A stretch of 64,000 nt of DNA from Limnohabitans sp. Rim8 (GTDB lineage: Bacteria > Pseudomonadota > Gammaproteobacteria > Burkholderiales > Burkholderiaceae_C), in NCBI GenBank assembly GCA_945901045.1, contig CAMDKK010000003.1, positions 58,183 through 122,182 on the forward strand, in the 5' to 3' direction. Each line of letters opens with the position of its first letter. The first letter of the stretch is position 1. Both the position numbers and the translations under genes were made by a program. Below the pieces are notes generated by a model that worked only from the letters and a program-made list of their open reading frames with translations, did not search any database and had not been told where the DNA came from. Positions 43,333-51,389 of this stretch are shown in pieces.

Positions 43333-44529
43333 TCAATGACCGCTGAGGACGACTGGAATTTCTTCGGCCGGGGGCGTGTTGCGGCTGCGGCCACAGCGCA
43401 CGATACCGTCGATCATGACCATGCCCACGCCAGGAATATCGCCCAGTTGCACGCTCTCGAGCAAAGTTTTACCTGCCGTGTGCTGGGCGCGGTCCATGAA
43501 GACAAAGTCGGCAGCGCGTCCGACTTCGATCAGGCCGCAGTTGAGATTGCGAATGCGCGCTGTGTTGCCGGTGGCAAAGCAAAACACCAATTCTGCGGGG
43601 ATGTTGGCCAGGCTCGACAGCAGCGCCACCATACGCAGCATGCCCAGCGGTTGCACGCCCGAACCCGCAGGCCCGTCGGTGCCGAGGATCACGCGATGCG
43701 GGCACTTGAGTTCCAGTGCGGCCTTGGCGGCGGCGATGGCCACGCGCTCATTGCCGTTGTGTACGATTTCAATGGCGCGCGAAGACTTTTCGCACAGCTC
43801 ACACACATGGGCTTCAGGCAAAGAGGTGTGGCCGCCGTTGATGTGGCCGATCACGTCAGCATCGGCTTCCAGCACCACGTCTTTGTCGATCATGCCCGAG
43901 CCCGGGATGGACGGACCACCCGTGTGGATTGTGCTCTGAATGCCGTACTTGCGCGCCCAGGCCACCATCTCTTTGGCTTCGTAGCCTGCCTTCACGGAGC
44001 CCAGACCCACCTCGCCGAGCAAGCTCACGCCGGCCTCAGCCAGTTCTTTGAAGTCCTGCTCGGTCATGCCTTTTTCGATGATGGGCGCACCCGCAATCAC
44101 CTTCACGCCGCCAGGGCGAAAATTGTCAAAAGCGCGCTGCGCCGTGATGGCCAGCGCTTTGAGGCCGACGATGTCTTTGGGGCGCCCTGGCAAATGCACT
44201 TCACCGGCAGAGACCATGGTGGTCACGCCACCGTTCATGGTCGAGTCGATCCAGCCGATTTGGTTTTGGCGTGGTGTCCAATCACCAAAAACCGGATGCA
44301 CATGGCTGTCGATCAGGCCAGGGCAAACGCAGGTTTGTCGTGCGTCAATGACTGTTTGCGCGCCCTCCAGATCGCAATCTTTCTCGCGGCCCACCGCGGT
44401 GATCAGGCCGTTGTCGACGACGATGGTGTCGGCTTGCAAAATGGGTTGATCAATGTCGCCTGAAAGCAGCAAGCCGATGTTTTTAATTACGACTTTGCCA
44501 GAAGAGCCAATGGTAGCGATGTCAGCCAT
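43333..44529 (-). CDS. ena: Enamidase (1,4,5,6-tetrahydro-6-oxonicotinate amidohydrolase)
   Basis: 398 residues of the amidohydrolase superfamily. Metal-site motifs: PGLIDSHVHP and TDGP near the C-terminus, with HTGG and GHINGGH supplying further histidines. Long stretches follow Eubacterium barkeri enamidase as I recall it, for example GGVTTMVSAGEVHLPGRPKD, GVKVIAGAPIIEKGMTEQDF and GDIPGVGMVMIDG...SRNTPPAEE. It opens the ring of tetrahydro-6-oxonicotinate, giving 2-formylglutarate and ammonia. It is the last gene of a minus-strand operon with tetR and fpr, opposite the reductase that makes its substrate. Confidence 0.88.
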   Translation of the reverse strand: MADIATIGSSGKVVIKNIGLLLSGDIDQPILQADTIVVDNGLITAVGREKDCDLEGAQTVIDARQTCVCPGLIDSHVHPVFGDWTPRQNQIGWIDSTMNGGVTTMVSAGEVHLPGRPKDIVGLKALAITAQRAFDNFRPGGVKVIAGAPIIEKGMTEQDFKELAEAGVSLLGEVGLGSVKAGYEAKEMVAWARKYGIQSTIHTGGPSIPGSGMIDKDVVLEADADVIGHINGGHTSLPEAHVCELCEKSSRAIEIVHNGNERVAIAAAKAALELKCPHRVILGTDGPAGSGVQPLGMLRMVALLSSLANIPAELVFCFATGNTARIRNLNCGLIEVGRAADFVFMDRAQHTAGKTLLESVQLGDIPGVGMVMIDGIVRCGRSRNTPPAEEIPVVLSGH

Positions 44530-44540
44530 GAAAAAACTCC

Positions 44541-45242
44541 TTAGTGAGCAGGTTGGACGGCCGGGTTCACGACGCGGAACACGGTGTCAAGGACAAAAGA
44601 TTTCCATTGCGCCACGGCCTGTGGGGCGTCGACGTTCTCACCCAAAAAGGCCGTCAAGGTGAAGCGGTTGGACATGTAGAAATAGCCGGTGGCGGCAATC
44701 AGCAAATAGACGTCACGGGCAGAAATATCCGCACGGAACAGACCTTGCGCTACACCGGATTGCAAGATGTCGCCAATCACCGAAATGGCCGGAGACGAGT
44801 ACTCCTTGGCCCGCAGCGATTTGACGATGTGCTTGCCTTTGTGCAGGTTTTCGGTGTTCAGCAGGGTGACAAATTCGGGGTGTGCGCGGTAGTAGTCGAG
44901 CACAAAGTGCACCACCTGTTCCAGCGCTGCCAGCGGTTGGCTCACGTCCAAGGCCAACTCGGCTTCGGCATCGTTCATGCGTCGGTAAATAGTTTCTAGG
45001 ACTTCGATGAACAAGCCTTCCTTGCTGCCGAAGTAGTAGTAAATCATACGGTCATAGGACTTGGCCAAGCGTGAAATTTTTTCCACGCTGCCGCCGTCAT
45101 AGCCATGCTGGGCAAACACTTTGATGGCAGCGCGCAAAATGCTTTCGCGTGTTTGCTGTGCGCTGTGTTCGCGCACGCCCGCCGTGCGTTTGCCGCTCGG
45201 CTTGGCCAAGCGGGTTTGAGGTTGGCGTGCTGCAGTGACCAT
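44541..45242 (-). CDS. TetR-family regulator
   Basis: 233 residues. The N-terminal helix-turn-helix (about 29-75: QQTRESILRAAIKVFAQHGYDGGSVEKISRLAKSYDRMIYYYFGSKEGL) is typical TetR, with an R-M-I/V-Y-Y-Y-F subtype as in RutR-like regulators; the C-terminal ligand domain is about 150 residues. It lies between enamidase and ferredoxin reductase genes and most likely controls the divergent promoters at 46.0-46.2 kb, where a large inverted repeat is present. Confidence 0.9.
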   Translation of the reverse strand: MVTAARQPQTRLAKPSGKRTAGVREHSAQQTRESILRAAIKVFAQHGYDGGSVEKISRLAKSYDRMIYYYFGSKEGLFIEVLETIYRRMNDAEAELALDVSQPLAALEQVVHFVLDYYRAHPEFVTLLNTENLHKGKHIVKSLRAKEYSSPAISVIGDILQSGVAQGLFRADISARDVYLLIAATGYFYMSNRFTLTAFLGENVDAPQAVAQWKSFVLDTVFRVVNPAVQPAH

Positions 45243-45248
45243 GGTGGT

Positions 45249-46022
45249 TTATTTTTCGACGAATGCCCGTTCAATCACAAAATCACCTGGGGTGCTGGTG
45301 TTGCCTTCGACAAAGCCTTGGGCCTCCAGCATGAGCTTGAGGTCATTGAGCATGCCCGGACTGCCACACAACATCACCCGGTCTTGCTGTTGACTCAAGG
45401 GCGGCAAGCCCATGTCTTTGAACAGTTTGCCATTTTCAATCAGTGCCGTCACACGGCCCATGTTGCGGTAAGTCTCGCGGGTGACTGTGGGGTAGTAGCG
45501 TAATTGCTGGCTGATCATTTCGCCCAAGAATTCATGTTGGGGTAAGTGGTCCACGATCAAGTCGTGGTAGGCCAACTCGTCAACTTGCCGTACACCATGC
45601 ACCACCACCACACTTTCGAATTTGGCATAGGTCTCAGGGTCGCGAATGATGCTCAAAAACGGCGCTAACCCCGTGCCGGTGGACAGCAAGTACAGGCGCT
45701 TGGCCGGCGTCAGGTAATCGATCAGCAGGGTCCCTGTGGGTTTCTTGCCCACGATCAGGGTGTCACCCACCTGGATGTGTTGCAGGCGTGAGGTGAGCGG
45801 GCCTTCCTCGACCTTGATGCTCAAAAATTCAAGGTGCTCTTCGTAATTGGGGCTGGCGATGCTGTAGGCCCGCAGCAGAGGTTTGTCGTTCACGCGCAGG
45901 CCAATCATGGTGAAGTGGCCATTGGAAAATCGCAGCGAAGGGTCGCGCGTGGTGGTGAAAGTGAACAGACGGTCTGTCCAGTGGTGCACGCTCAGCACCC
46001 GCTCTTCGTTGAAAGCACTCAT
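45249..46022 (-). CDS. fpr: Ferredoxin-NADP+ reductase (Fpr type)
   Basis: 257 residues. FAD site RAYSIASPNYEEHLEF and the GPLTSRLQHIQVGD region; NADP site STGTGLAPFLSIIRDPET and CGSPGM; C-terminal FVEK, as in the bacterial FprA subclass whose last residues stack near the flavin. It carries electrons between NADPH and ferredoxin. Beside the 6-hydroxynicotinate reductase gene it likely supplies reduced ferredoxin for that step, replacing the fermentative electron supply in clostridia. A housekeeping role cannot be excluded. Confidence 0.92.
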   Translation of the reverse strand: MSAFNEERVLSVHHWTDRLFTFTTTRDPSLRFSNGHFTMIGLRVNDKPLLRAYSIASPNYEEHLEFLSIKVEEGPLTSRLQHIQVGDTLIVGKKPTGTLLIDYLTPAKRLYLLSTGTGLAPFLSIIRDPETYAKFESVVVVHGVRQVDELAYHDLIVDHLPQHEFLGEMISQQLRYYPTVTRETYRNMGRVTALIENGKLFKDMGLPPLSQQQDRVMLCGSPGMLNDLKLMLEAQGFVEGNTSTPGDFVIERAFVEK

Positions 46023-46132
46023 GTTGGTTCAAGCTTGTGGTTAAGGCTGCAAGGGACGATCAAGCCAGTGCAGCATGGGTTAGGAGAAATACGGTTGCGC
46101 AGCAAAACAGGATGCGTTATATTGACTTTTCA

Positions 46133-46170
46133 TGTAGTGATCACAACATTTTTGTTTTGTGAATGCTACA
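46133..46170. promoter_or_regulatory. Large inverted repeat, probable TetR operator
   Basis: TGTAG-N4-CACAA (46133-46146) is mirrored by TTGTG-N4-CTACA (46157-46170), ten bases apart. The left arm also centres on a TGATCA core. A TTGACT at 46122-46127 could be the -35 of the reductase promoter, so binding here would block transcription. It sits between the two divergent operons of the heterocycle cluster. Confidence 0.72.
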
Positions 46171-46228
46171 CAAATTGAAGCCGACGTGCAAGTGTGCACA
46201 TCGGTGATCTGGACATGCTTAACCTGAG

Positions 46229-47824
46229 ATGACCGAACACTCTAAAACCGATGGACTGCCCAGCACCGAGGTGCCTGCATCACCGCAGGTGCTCGAGCGT
46301 GCCAAGCTGCGCAATGAGCGCATGAGTGGCGCCAAAATTGAATGCAACGCCTGCCCGGTGTTGTGTCAAATCTCTGCGGGGCGCGTAGGCGCCTGCGACC
46401 GTTACGCCAACCGCGACGGCTTTTTGGTGCGCGTGGATCCGGTGGTGTTCCTGCGCCGCACGTTGGCGCAAGATGAACCCCTGTTGGTGCCCTTTGCCCC
46501 ACGTGGCGGCGATCAAGATTCGGTGCCTTGGAATGGTGATCTGCTTCACGCTGATCAGGTGTTTGTCACTGGCGTGGGCTCGTCCACCACCTACCCTGAC
46601 TACAAACCCGCGCCCTTCATCGTGTCGTCCCAGGTCAAGGGGGTGGACATGGTGACCGTGGTGACCGAAGGCATCTTCAGTTATTGCAGCATCAAAGTGA
46701 AGATCGATACCGACCGCTATTTGGGCGCTGAACAAGCCAATGTGCGCATGAAAGGCGAGGTGGTAGGCCATGTCACCACGGCAGAGTATGGCTCTCAAAT
46801 GTTGTCCCTGGGCGGTGTGCACCACTTGACGGGGGGCAGTAAAAAAGAAGGCCGCGTGACAGTCGACATGATGCAAGCCTTGGGTAACAAACAGGCGGTG
46901 GCGTTGACCATTGATGGGGGTGCCCAGTTGGTCATTCAGGCGGGATGCGCACCGATCGTCAATGGCGTCGAAGAGCAGCGCATGCGGGTGGGCTGCGGCT
47001 CTGCGGTGGTCGGTATTTTTGCGCGCCAGTTTTGTGGCTTGGTGGACGAGGTGGTGGTGCTGGACGACCACATCACTGGTGTTTTGACCGAGCACCAAGC
47101 CGGCCGCTGCCTGGACATGAAGCCCTCCGGCATTGAAATGGGAGGGCGTAAATCCACGCCAGGGCGTTACTTCCAAGTGGCCAATCCTGGCAATGGCTGG
47201 GGTGGCACTGACATTGCAGATCCTTTGTCGATCATCGAGGGCTGGGACCCCGAGGTGGTCTGGCCCGGCTTGCGCTTGCTGATGACCTCCACCACGGGTG
47301 AGCACGCGGCTTGGTATGTGCTCGATGACAAACTCCAACCGGTTGAGCAAAACATGCCGGCCGAGGTGCGAGCCATCGTGGACCGCATTGGCGAAAACTG
47401 CGAACCTTCACTTTGCAGCGTGATGTTTTTGGGTGGCGCCGGAGGCAGTCTGCGCGCCGGCGTCACAGAAAATCCGGTCTTGCTGACCCGCGCCATCAAA
47501 CAAGCACTGGTCAATGTGACCTGCGGCGGCGCGCCTGCCTTTGTCTGGCCTGGCGGTGGTATCACCGTGATGTCCGACGTGTTGCGCATGCCTGACAACA
47601 GCTTTGGCACCGTGCCGACGCCGGCCATCATTGCACCCATTGAATTCAGCATGCGCTTGTCGGATTACCAAGCCTTGGGTGGGCACATGACTCATGTGCG
47701 ATCACTCGAGGATGTGTTGCGTCACGGCGCCTGGCACAACGAGGGTGCGCCGACCGCGCTGCAATGGTCCGAACTGCCGCAAGACAACAGTTGGCCACTC
47801 GGGCAAGCCCCGATGCTGGGTTAA
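46229..47824 (+). CDS. hnr: 6-Hydroxynicotinate reductase-like iron-sulfur protein
   Basis: 531 residues. An N-terminal cysteine cluster, IECNACPVLCQISAGRVGACDRY (Cys39, 42, 46, 56), should hold a [4Fe-4S] centre. The remainder contains several glycine-rich blocks (GVGSSTTYPDYKPAPFIVSSQVKGVDMVTVVTEG, GGAGGSLRAGVTENPVLLT, WPGGGITVMSDV). I recognise it as the HNR family of nicotinate fermentation, which reduces 6-hydroxynicotinate to tetrahydro-6-oxonicotinate with ferredoxin electrons. The pairing with enamidase, Fpr and a NicAB-like hydroxylase makes the assignment coherent. The ATG at 46229 is the first of the divergent plus-strand operon. Confidence 0.83.
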   Translation: MTEHSKTDGLPSTEVPASPQVLERAKLRNERMSGAKIECNACPVLCQISAGRVGACDRYANRDGFLVRVDPVVFLRRTLAQDEPLLVPFAPRGGDQDSVPWNGDLLHADQVFVTGVGSSTTYPDYKPAPFIVSSQVKGVDMVTVVTEGIFSYCSIKVKIDTDRYLGAEQANVRMKGEVVGHVTTAEYGSQMLSLGGVHHLTGGSKKEGRVTVDMMQALGNKQAVALTIDGGAQLVIQAGCAPIVNGVEEQRMRVGCGSAVVGIFARQFCGLVDEVVVLDDHITGVLTEHQAGRCLDMKPSGIEMGGRKSTPGRYFQVANPGNGWGGTDIADPLSIIEGWDPEVVWPGLRLLMTSTTGEHAAWYVLDDKLQPVEQNMPAEVRAIVDRIGENCEPSLCSVMFLGGAGGSLRAGVTENPVLLTRAIKQALVNVTCGGAPAFVWPGGGITVMSDVLRMPDNSFGTVPTPAIIAPIEFSMRLSDYQALGGHMTHVRSLEDVLRHGAWHNEGAPTALQWSELPQDNSWPLGQAPMLG

Positions 47825-47834
47825 GGCGCGAATC

Positions 47835-48755
47835 GTGAGTGCTTCTCGTCAACGCTTGTCTGAGGGCCGCTGGCATTTTCAGCATGGCCCCATGGACATC
47901 GTGATCGGTGCCGACCCCTTGGGCCCCGCAGGTCAAGGGGCGCTCGCCGAGGCGCACGAACATGCGTGGGCGCGGTTTGTGCCCCTGCTGTCAGAACTAA
48001 TGGATGAATGGGCCTTGCTGCGTTTGCCGGTGCAGGCAGGGCACCCTTGTCCATTGCAAGGCGGGGTGGCGCGTCGCATGTGGCAAGCCTGCTTGCCTTG
48101 GGCGGCGCAGCAGTTCATCACGCCCATGGCGGCGGTGGCAGGCAGCGTCGCCCAAGAGCTGATCCGAAGCTATGAACGCCCTGGCGTGGCCCGTGCTTGG
48201 GTGAACAATGGCGGCGACATCGCCTTGCACCTGACGCCCGGGCAGTCTGCCCGCGTGGGCTTGTATGCCGACCTGGCACGTTTGCAAGCGCACGAATGCA
48301 TGCAGGGATTGAGCCTAGATGGTGCATTTGAAGTCACGCACACCATGCCCGTGCGTGGCGTGGCCACCAGCGGTTGGCGTGGCCGCAGCTTTTCATTCGG
48401 TATTGCCGACAGCGTGACGGTGTTGGCCGCCACCGCCGCGCAAGCCGACGCGGCAGCCAGCATCATCGCCAATGCGGTGAATGTGGAGCATGCGGGGATC
48501 GTGCGTCAGTCGGCCCAGACTTTGCGTGATATGACCGATTTGGGTGACTTGGCCGTCACCGTGGATGTGCCTCGCTTGCCTGTGGCCTGGGTGCAGCAAG
48601 CCTTGCAATCCGGTTTGCAATGTGCGCGAGAATGCCAAGCTGAGGGTTTTATATCAGGAGCGGTATTGGTGTGCCAAGGGCAGTCCCTGAAACTGCCGAT
48701 GTTTTCGGGGAACGCGTCTGTTTTTTTTCAAGACGAGGGCTTGGCTTTGGCCTGA
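47835..48755 (+). CDS. UPF0280 family protein (ApbE-like fold)
   Basis: 306 residues from a GTG at 47835 (AAGG upstream); the longer frame is inside hnr. The sequence shows UPF0280/ApbE-related features: AGSVAQELIRSY, WVNNGGDIALHL, and the GVATSGWRGRSFSFGIADSVTVLA block, which resembles the product-release and metal loop of ApbE flavin transferases. The biochemical function is not established. It lies 10 bases after hnr, so a role in maturing that enzyme (for example attaching a flavin) or in the following ring-cleavage steps is possible. Confidence 0.75.
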   Translation: MSASRQRLSEGRWHFQHGPMDIVIGADPLGPAGQGALAEAHEHAWARFVPLLSELMDEWALLRLPVQAGHPCPLQGGVARRMWQACLPWAAQQFITPMAAVAGSVAQELIRSYERPGVARAWVNNGGDIALHLTPGQSARVGLYADLARLQAHECMQGLSLDGAFEVTHTMPVRGVATSGWRGRSFSFGIADSVTVLAATAAQADAAASIIANAVNVEHAGIVRQSAQTLRDMTDLGDLAVTVDVPRLPVAWVQQALQSGLQCARECQAEGFISGAVLVCQGQSLKLPMFSGNASVFFQDEGLALA

Positions 48756-48775
48756 GAAATGTTTATGGTGATGCA

Positions 48776-49420
48776 ATGATTGAAATAAGACGTGTCTTTA
48801 CCCAAGTGGAAGAAATCTTTCACGAGTTCGGCCCTGTGCCTGAACAAGCTTTGCTGCGCGGCGCGATCGGTGCGGTGCTGACCAACCCTTATGCCGGCCG
48901 TTATGAGGCGAACATCTTGCCCATGATGGATGCGCTGCAAGACGTGGGCATTGACATGGCACGCCGTTTGCTCGCCGCCATGGATGTGCCTGCCGAGCGC
49001 ATTGCCACCTACGGCAAAGGCGCGATTGTGGGCGAACATGGCGAGCTCGAGCATGGCGCACTGTGGCACGTGCCTGGGGGTTATGCCATGCGCGAGTTGT
49101 TGGGCTGGAAGGGCGACCGCGAAGCCTACAAAAGCGGCAAGGTCGACGACAAGCCAACGGGTCAACCGGCCAATGCCTTGTCCATCGTGCCTTCGACCAA
49201 AAAAGTGGGGCCTCCGGGCGCTGCGCTCGACCTGCCGCTGACCAATATCAACGCTTCTTATGTGCGCGGCCAGTTCGACGCCATGGAAGTACGGGTGCCC
49301 GGTTCGCCGCTGCCCGATGAAATCGTCTTTATCCTCGCCATGACCACCGGTTACCGCATCCACGCCCGTGTAGGCGGGTTGCGCGCCGAGGACATCAGCC
49401 AGTGGAACGGCTTGCGCTGA
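48776..49420 (+). CDS. DUF1185 'amino acid synthesis' family protein, paralogue 1
   Basis: 214 residues from ATG 48776; the longer frame overlaps the UPF0280 gene. Contains LTNPYAGRYEANILPMM, TYGKGAIVGEHGELEHGALWHVPGG, PLTNINASYVRGQFDAMEVRV and RVGGLRAEDI, all shared with the gene that follows. The family has known structures but no proved reaction as far as I recall. The conserved E-x-x-H-x-A/G-A segment may hold catalytic residues. Twenty bases downstream of UPF0280 in the heterocycle operon, it may act on 2-formylglutarate or another late intermediate. Confidence 0.75.
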   Translation: MIEIRRVFTQVEEIFHEFGPVPEQALLRGAIGAVLTNPYAGRYEANILPMMDALQDVGIDMARRLLAAMDVPAERIATYGKGAIVGEHGELEHGALWHVPGGYAMRELLGWKGDREAYKSGKVDDKPTGQPANALSIVPSTKKVGPPGAALDLPLTNINASYVRGQFDAMEVRVPGSPLPDEIVFILAMTTGYRIHARVGGLRAEDISQWNGLR

Positions 49421-49459
49421 TTTCCAACTTAGCCCACAGAACCTCAGGAGACTTCAGCG

Positions 49460-50044
49460 ATGAGCGCCAACATTCGAAAAATAATTGTCCAAGTGGACGA
49501 GATCCGTCAAGAAATGGGTCGTGCCGTTTCCCCACCTACGCGCCGCGCCCTGGCCATGGCGGTGATCGCCAACCCCTATGCCGGTCGCTACAGCGAAAAC
49601 CTGGACGAGCTGATCGCCATCGGTGAAGAGTTGGGCGCGTTGCTCGGCCAAAAATGTGTTCAAGCTTTAAGCATCGAGCCCAGCCAAGCGCAAAGCTATG
49701 GTAAGGCCGCGATCGTGGGCGAAGCTGGTGAGCTCGAACATGCGGCCGCCATATTGCATCCTAAATTGGGTGCACCGCTGCGCGCGGCAGTTGAAAAAGG
49801 CGCCGCCTTGGTACCCTCAGCGAAAAAGCGCGGCGGCATGGGAACGACCATCGATGTGCCCTTGGGTCACAAAGATGCCGCCTTTGTGCGCAGCCATTTC
49901 GATGCCATGGAAGCACGCGTGAGCGATGCACCGCGGGCACAAGAAATTGTGGTTGCAGTGGTCGTTACCGACAGCGGTCGCCCTTTGCCCCGCATTGGCG
50001 GTTTGCAAGCGCAGGACATTCAAGGTCAGGACGGTTTGCGCTGA
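49460..50044 (+). CDS. DUF1185 'amino acid synthesis' family protein, paralogue 2
   Basis: 194 residues with a good SD (CAGGAGA). It repeats the motifs of paralogue 1: NPYAGRYSENL, SYGKAAIVGEAGELEHAAAILHP, PLGHKDAAFVRSHFDAMEARV and RIGGLQAQDI, but lacks the 25-residue middle insertion around WKGDREAYKSGK. The two are therefore diverged tandem copies and may form a hetero-oligomer. Function unknown; location in the operon ties it to heterocycle use. Forty-five bases later the transporter genes begin. Confidence 0.75.
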   Translation: MSANIRKIIVQVDEIRQEMGRAVSPPTRRALAMAVIANPYAGRYSENLDELIAIGEELGALLGQKCVQALSIEPSQAQSYGKAAIVGEAGELEHAAAILHPKLGAPLRAAVEKGAALVPSAKKRGGMGTTIDVPLGHKDAAFVRSHFDAMEARVSDAPRAQEIVVAVVVTDSGRPLPRIGGLQAQDIQGQDGLR

Positions 50045-50089
50045 AACGCAAGCCTATTTTTTGTTTTAACCCACCCCAGGAGATTCTCC

Positions 50090-51295
50090 ATGAAAGCAGT
50101 CAACACCCTTCGTCGCGCCATGGCGCTGACGGCCCTGACTTGGGCGGCCTTGCCCGCGCAGGCCCAAAACATGATCAAAATCGGCGAGATCAACAGCTAC
50201 AAAGCCCAACCCGCATTTTTGGAACCCTACAAAAAAGGCATGGAGTTGGCCATTGACGAAATCAATGCGACCGGTGGCGTCATGGGTAAAAAGTTTGAGC
50301 TCATCACCCGAGATGACAACGCCAACCCGGGCGATGCTGTGCGTGTGGCCGAAGAACTGATCTCGCGCGAAAAAATTGACGTGCTGACCGGCACCTTCTT
50401 GTCCAACACCGGTTTGGCCGTGGCCGACTTTGCCAAACAAAAGAAAGCTTTTTTCTTGGCCGGTGAGCCTTTGACCGACAAGCTCACATGGCAAGGTGGC
50501 AACGCCTACACCTACCGTTTGCGTCCTGGCACCTATATGCAAGCGGCCATGCTGGTGCCTGAGGCGGTCAAGCTGAAGAAAAAGCGCTGGGCGGTGGTTT
50601 ACCCCAACTACGAATACGGTCAATCGGCTGCAGCAGCGTTCAAAAACTTGCTCAAAGCAGCCCAACCCGACGTTGAGTTTGTGGCTGAACAGGCCCCGCC
50701 CTTGGGCAAACTCGATGCAGGCAGTGTGGTGCAAGCCCTGGCGGATGCCAAACCTGATGCCATCTACAACGTCTTGTTTGGTGCCGACCTGTCCAAGTTC
50801 GTGCGTGAAGGCAACACCCGCGGTTTATTCCAAGGCCGCGAAGTGGTCAGCATGTTGACCGGTGAGCCCGAGTATCTCGACCCTCTGAAAGACGAAACCC
50901 CCAATGGTTGGATCGTGACCGGCTACCCTTGGAGTTCGCACAACACGACCGAGCATAAAGCGTTCTTGCAGTCGTACCAAGCCAAGTTCAAAGACTATCC
51001 ACGTCTGGGCTCGGTGGTGGGTTACGTGATGATCAAATCGGTCGCAGCCGGGGTGGCGAAAGCCCAAAGCACCGACTCTGAAAAGTTGCGCGTGGCCTTT
51101 GCTGGGCTGCAGGTGGACACGCCTTTCGGCAAAATCACTTACCGCGCTGAAGACCACCAGTCCACCATGGGCGCTTTTGTGGGCCGCACCAAAAATGACA
51201 ACGGCAAAGGCGTGATGGTGGATGCCCGTTACCTGGACGGGGCACTGTACCAACCGCCAGCTGCTGAAGTGAAAAAATCACGCGCGGCAGACTGA
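50090..51295 (+). CDS. ABC transporter substrate-binding protein, branched-chain amino acid (LivJ) type
   Basis: 401 residues with a signal peptide (MKAVNTLRRAMALTALTWAALPAQA). The mature part has the type I periplasmic-binding fold: IKIGEINSYKAQPAFLEPYKKGMELAIDEINATGGVMGKK, DDNANPGDAVRVAEELISREKIDVLTGTFLSNTGLAVADFA. Such receptors in catabolic operons often bind aromatic acids rather than leucine, so nicotinate or a hydroxylated derivative is a fair guess. SD CCAGGAGA. A hairpin follows in the gap before the permease gene. Confidence 0.9.
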   Translation: MKAVNTLRRAMALTALTWAALPAQAQNMIKIGEINSYKAQPAFLEPYKKGMELAIDEINATGGVMGKKFELITRDDNANPGDAVRVAEELISREKIDVLTGTFLSNTGLAVADFAKQKKAFFLAGEPLTDKLTWQGGNAYTYRLRPGTYMQAAMLVPEAVKLKKKRWAVVYPNYEYGQSAAAAFKNLLKAAQPDVEFVAEQAPPLGKLDAGSVVQALADAKPDAIYNVLFGADLSKFVREGNTRGLFQGREVVSMLTGEPEYLDPLKDETPNGWIVTGYPWSSHNTTEHKAFLQSYQAKFKDYPRLGSVVGYVMIKSVAAGVAKAQSTDSEKLRVAFAGLQVDTPFGKITYRAEDHQSTMGAFVGRTKNDNGKGVMVDARYLDGALYQPPAAEVKKSRAAD

Positions 51296-51325
51296 CAACT
51301 TCACTTCTCCCCTCTGTGACCTCAA

Positions 51326-51352
51326 GCCCCTTTGGATCGGGTTCCAAGGGGG
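51326..51352 (+). terminator. Hairpin between receptor and permease genes (attenuator-like)
   Basis: CCCCTTTGGA (51327-51336) pairs with TCCAAGGGGG (51343-51352) around a six-base loop, followed by a modest T run at about 51368-51374. This would protect or partly terminate the mRNA, giving more receptor than permease. Confidence 0.55.
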
Positions 51353-51389
51353 TTGTCATGCTCAGAATTTTTCTCGAAATGATCCTTTC

